Origin: Candidatus Zhuqueibacterota bacterium
Lineage (GTDB): Bacteria > Zhuqueibacterota > Zhuqueibacteria > Residuimicrobiales > Residuimicrobiaceae
Assembly (NCBI GenBank): GCA_016934435.1
Contig: JAFGSU010000069.1
Location: 1 to 8,278 of the forward strand
DNA length: 8,278 nucleotides
Direction: 5' to 3'
Both the position numbers and the translations under genes were made by a program. Numbering within the stretch: the stretch's first letter is position 1; every line of letters starts with the position of its first letter. This document shows positions 5,731 to 8,278 of the stretch, piece by piece. Under the pieces are notes generated by a model, which was not told where the DNA came from, made no database searches, and saw only the letters and a list, made by a program, of their open reading frames with translations.

Positions 5731-7713
5731 TTACCAGAAAATGGGTACGATAAAACGGCCCATGGTGCCGATCAGCAGCGCCAGGATGATTGAAATAAGC
5801 GAAGCCAGTACTGCTTTTTTCCAACCCAGCTCTCGACCCAGTATGCCAAAAGTGGCCAAACAGGGAAAATAAAACACGACAAAGAGAGTAAATACCATGA
5901 CCTGAGCAGGGGAGAGGATAGCGAGTACATCGGTCGTACCCAGGGCCTGCATGAGCATGATCAGCGATAGTTCCTTGCGCAAAACGCCAAAAATGAGAGT
6001 AATCCCGACGTTGGCCGGTAGACCTAACAAAGCGGTGATCGGAGAAAGCAGTTTATTGATGTACTGGTCATAGTGAAAGTAGGAGATCAAGCTCAATACC
6101 AGGCTACCAACGATCAGGATCGGCCAGGCGAAAAGAATAAAATCTTTCATGCGCAACCAGGTTTTGGCGAAAAGATTCTTCAGGCGCGGCCACTGGTAGG
6201 AGGGAATTTCCATAATCATCCCCGGCGTATCCTCCGGCATACTTTTTGCCAGAAAAGCGCCGACCAGTATGATCACAACGAGATTTAATAGGTATATCGA
6301 AAATGCAGCTATACCCCCCAGGTAAAAACCAACCAGTCCGAAAATAATCATCATGCGTGCCGAGCAGGGAACAAGAATGGCCATTACCGAGGCGATGAAT
6401 CGATCGCGCGCACTGCTCAAGATTCGCGTAGCCATAATAGCCGGCACGCTGCACCCATAACCCAGGATAGCCGGAATCAGGGCCGTGCCGTGAAGCCCCA
6501 TTCGGTGCATAAAGCCATCCACAAGATACGCCAATCGTGGTAGATAGCCGATGTCTTCCAGCAAGGCCATGCCCAAAAGAAATGGCAGTAAATACGGCAG
6601 AATAATGGCCAGACCTCCGGCCAGTCCCTGGACCATTCCGTCTATAGTATGGTATAAGAGCGAATTGGAAGAGAATGCATTTCGCAGAATTTCTGAATTC
6701 CGTGAAAAAAAAGACAGAATAGGTTCTTCGAGAAAGCTGCCTAATTTAAAAACGAGGACGAAAAAGGCCAATAATATGGCGGTCATAAAGATGTACCCCC
6801 AGAAGGGGTGCATGAGGAAATCATCCGTGCGTGTACGCCACGACTTGATCGGCGCACGCACCGTAGCTACCTGCTCAAAAAGATACATGGCGGCGGCATG
6901 ATATTCCGCTGAGAGCACCATATCGGCGGGCTGACCGTGCGCTTCGGCCAATTTTTTGCTATGGGCATCGACCAGACCGCGCAGACGGTCGCCGATGGGA
7001 GAAAGGTATTTCAAAAAATAGGGATCGTCCTCCAGCAGTTTGATGGCAGCCAATCGCGGCGGTAGGTGTTCATTTTGCAATACTGGCGACGCCAGACTGG
7101 CAATATTCATTACGACCGATTCAACATGGCGCGTCATCTTAAATTTGATCGGTGGATGCTTAAACGCCACATCCCGGAATACCTGCTTGAACAGTTCATC
7201 GATGCCAACGCCCTTATTGGCAATCGTGGAAACGGTACTCATTTGTAAGAGGGAAGACAGTTCTGTGCTATCAATCACAATGCCTTTGCGTTCCGCCTCA
7301 TCCGCCATATTCAAACAGAGGAGCATTGGAATGCCGTATTCCATCAATTGCAATGTCAATTCCAGACTGCGCCCGAGAAGGGAAGCATCGACGACGTTGA
7401 TAATGAGGGATACGCGTTTTTCAAGCAAGTATTTCATGGTTTCTTCTGTCGCTCGATCACCGGAGTTGAGAGAATAGATGCCGGGTAAATCGACAAGATC
7501 AAACGTAGTGCCATCGAGCTGGATGTGGCTTTCGGTGAAATGGACAGTGGTACCGGGGAAATTGGTACTGATGGATCGATAGCCTGCCACATGATTGAAC
7601 AGGGTGCTTTTACCGCAGTTGGGCTGGCCGACCAACACGATTAAAGGATGATGTTTCCTCGTGTGCCGGGCATGACGCTGTTTGCGTTTATTTCGATGAA
7701 AGACGCTACTCAT
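5731..7713 (-). CDS. feoB: Ferrous iron transporter FeoB
   Basis: The 660-residue protein has a cytoplasmic G domain followed by a polytopic membrane domain. GTPase motifs are G1 'GQPNCGKST' (29-37), G2 Thr near 55-56 in 'NFPGTTV', G3 'DLPG' (75-78), G4 'NMAD' (135-138) and G5 around 'STIANKG' (162-168). The membrane part has helices near 303-325, 361-385, 440-462, 465-490, 525-545, 602-625 and 632-655. FeoB signatures there are 'LLEDIGYLPRLAYLVDGFM' (384-402), 'GYGCSVPAIMATR' (418-430) with Cys421, 'PCSAR' (449-453) and 'VLRKELSL' (577-584). It moves Fe(II) across the inner membrane with GTP hydrolysis. It is slightly short for the family. Residues 1-22 are an unusual basic, His-rich leader with no internal start that would remove it. 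The ATG overlaps the feoA stop by 8 bases, so translation is likely coupled. Confidence 0.96.
   Translation of the reverse strand: MSSVFHRNKRKQRHARHTRKHHPLIVLVGQPNCGKSTLFNHVAGYRSISTNFPGTTVHFTESHIQLDGTTFDLVDLPGIYSLNSGDRATEETMKYLLEKRVSLIINVVDASLLGRSLELTLQLMEYGIPMLLCLNMADEAERKGIVIDSTELSSLLQMSTVSTIANKGVGIDELFKQVFRDVAFKHPPIKFKMTRHVESVVMNIASLASPVLQNEHLPPRLAAIKLLEDDPYFLKYLSPIGDRLRGLVDAHSKKLAEAHGQPADMVLSAEYHAAAMYLFEQVATVRAPIKSWRTRTDDFLMHPFWGYIFMTAILLAFFVLVFKLGSFLEEPILSFFSRNSEILRNAFSSNSLLYHTIDGMVQGLAGGLAIILPYLLPFLLGMALLEDIGYLPRLAYLVDGFMHRMGLHGTALIPAILGYGCSVPAIMATRILSSARDRFIASVMAILVPCSARMMIIFGLVGFYLGGIAAFSIYLLNLVVIILVGAFLAKSMPEDTPGMIMEIPSYQWPRLKNLFAKTWLRMKDFILFAWPILIVGSLVLSLISYFHYDQYINKLLSPITALLGLPANVGITLIFGVLRKELSLIMLMQALGTTDVLAILSPAQVMVFTLFVVFYFPCLATFGILGRELGWKKAVLASLISIILALLIGTMGRFIVPIFW
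7706..7713 (-). other. feoA-feoB overlap (translational coupling site)
   Basis: On the minus strand the eight bases ATGAGTAG contain both the feoB start (ATG, 7713-7711) and the feoA stop (TAG, 7708-7706) in different frames. This arrangement usually means ribosomes finishing feoA restart on feoB, keeping the two proteins in fixed proportion. Confidence 0.75.
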
Positions 7714-7975
7714 TTAAATGAATGATAATTTTTTCCGCCATACCTTTCCCCAGGGCAATTTCGCAATGATGAATCAAGATGAGAACGGGGCCGCCCAAAA
7801 CGGTATTGCGCTTAACAACCAGTTGGTCACCTATATGAATGCCGATCTGGTTCAACCGCCGACGGAGATGCCAACCGCTTGTGATATCGACAATTTTACC
7901 CGATTGCCCGGATAGTAATTGAGACAACGGCAACAGCCGTATCGATTGCTTCTGTTTGCTATCAAGAGAGATCAT
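7706..7975 (-). CDS. feoA: FeoA, accessory protein of ferrous iron transport
   Basis: The 89-residue cytoplasmic protein has the SH3-like FeoA fold signature: 'LLPLSQLLSGQSGKIVDI', then 'RRRLNQIGIHIGDQLVV', 'GGPVLILI' and 'CEIALGKGMAEKI'. FeoA-type domains pack against FeoB or its partners and are needed for Fe(II) uptake; the exact action is not settled. An N-terminal extension of about 12 residues precedes the domain, within normal length. The gene begins 19 bases after the DtxR-type stop and ends inside the feoB start (overlap ATGAGTAG), giving the order regulator-feoA-feoB. No strong Shine-Dalgarno sequence is visible before ATG 7975, so coupling with the upstream gene is possible. Confidence 0.93.
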   Translation of the reverse strand: MISLDSKQKQSIRLLPLSQLLSGQSGKIVDITSGWHLRRRLNQIGIHIGDQLVVKRNTVLGGPVLILIHHCEIALGKGMAEKIIIHLNE

Positions 7976-7994
7976 TCTAACGCTTTCATTTCAA

Positions 7995-8278
7995 TCATCT
8001 TTTCGCTGTTTTCCTGTAATAGTCAAGAAACTGATAGAGTGCATTCAGCGATTCCTGACTCATGATGTGTTCCATCTTGCAGGCGTCTTCATCGGCTATG
8101 TCGGCCGAAATACCCAGTATCTCGGCTAAAAAGTATTTGATCGCCTGGTGGCGCCGCTCTAAATTGTTGGCGATGCGACGTCCTTTGGCAGTCAGGATGA
8201 CATGGCCATATTGCTCATGCTCAATGAGATTTTTTTCCGCCAGGTTGTTCAAGGCAATGGAAACACTGGAACGAGAAA
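7995..8278 (-). CDS. DtxR/MntR-family metal-dependent repressor (5' end outside window)
   Basis: The frame is open to the window edge, so the gene is partial; the TTG at 8252 is not its start. About 94 residues are visible. The end of the winged helix-turn-helix is seen as 'SRSSVSIALNNLAEKNLIEH' and 'HVILTAKGRRIANN', then the dimerisation and metal-binding domain 'RRHQAIKYFLAEILG' and 'DACKMEHIMS', then a short C-terminus ending 'YRKTAKR'. It should bind an operator when loaded with metal and repress the iron-uptake genes behind it. The Cys-x-x-Glu-His motif matches the Cys102/Glu105/His106 ligands of DtxR rather than the Glu-x-x-Glu-His of MntR, which points to iron. It stops soon after the dimerisation domain, so there is no SH3-like third domain, and its total size is probably near 140 residues. 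The operator is out of view. Confidence 0.9.
   Translation of the reverse strand, partial: SRSSVSIALNNLAEKNLIEHEQYGHVILTAKGRRIANNLERRHQAIKYFLAEILGISADIADEDACKMEHIMSQESLNALYQFLDYYRKTAKR

Noticed and set aside
7040..7477. A 145-codon plus-strand open frame opposite feoB.
   Set aside because: It lies wholly within feoB on the other strand and its translation has no recognisable domain.

Overview
The window looks like a chromosomal segment from a Gram-negative bacterium, most likely of the Fibrobacterota-Chlorobiota-Bacteroidota (FCB) group or a neighbour such as Calditrichota/KSB1. The clues are an outer-membrane barrel protein with a PorV/UPF0164-type 'AAMGGAFTALAEDATALAWNPAGL' motif, a TonB-dependent receptor carrying an N-terminal carboxypeptidase-regulatory-like domain, and a DUF6132-type small membrane protein. 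This placement is inferred from gene content only. Base composition is close to balanced, apart from one AT-rich stretch at about 2440-2520.

Left part, plus strand (1-2422): the tail of a slipin (stomatin/SPFH family) gene is followed, after 35 and 13 bases, by an outer-membrane beta-barrel protein gene and a DUF72 (YecE-like) gene. The spacing suggests one transcription unit.

Middle part, plus strand (2423-3315): an AT-rich leader precedes a strong AAGGAG ribosome binding site and a very short reading frame at 2528. That frame encodes one transmembrane helix and then meets an in-frame TGA. Beyond the TGA it continues with the codons for Met-Ser-Gly-Ala-Cys and a charged tail, up to TAG at 2680. 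A hairpin with a GGUC loop begins 16 bases after the TGA and places the loop 22 bases after it, as in bacterial SECIS elements. I interpret this as a 50-residue selenoprotein with a Sec-x4-Cys motif, which ordinary gene calling would miss or cut to 28 residues. An FmdB-type zinc-ribbon gene follows 20 bases later, then a 66-residue DUF6132-like membrane protein with a parallel Cys-Arg-Thr-Gly-Ala-Cys motif just after its first membrane helix. The two membrane proteins therefore share the pattern [U/C]-x-[S/T]-G-A-C. This trio is the most interesting part of the window.

Right part, minus strand (3334-8278): an iron-uptake operon is read right to left. It has a DtxR-family metal-dependent repressor (cut by the window edge), feoA, feoB (8-base overlap with feoA) and a TonB-dependent receptor 21 bases after feoB. 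The receptor would bring chelated iron or another ligand across the outer membrane. FeoB would move ferrous iron across the inner membrane with FeoA as accessory protein. The repressor would adjust expression to metal supply. The operon promoter and its operator lie beyond the right edge. The plus-strand trio and this operon converge with an 18-base gap at 3316-3333.
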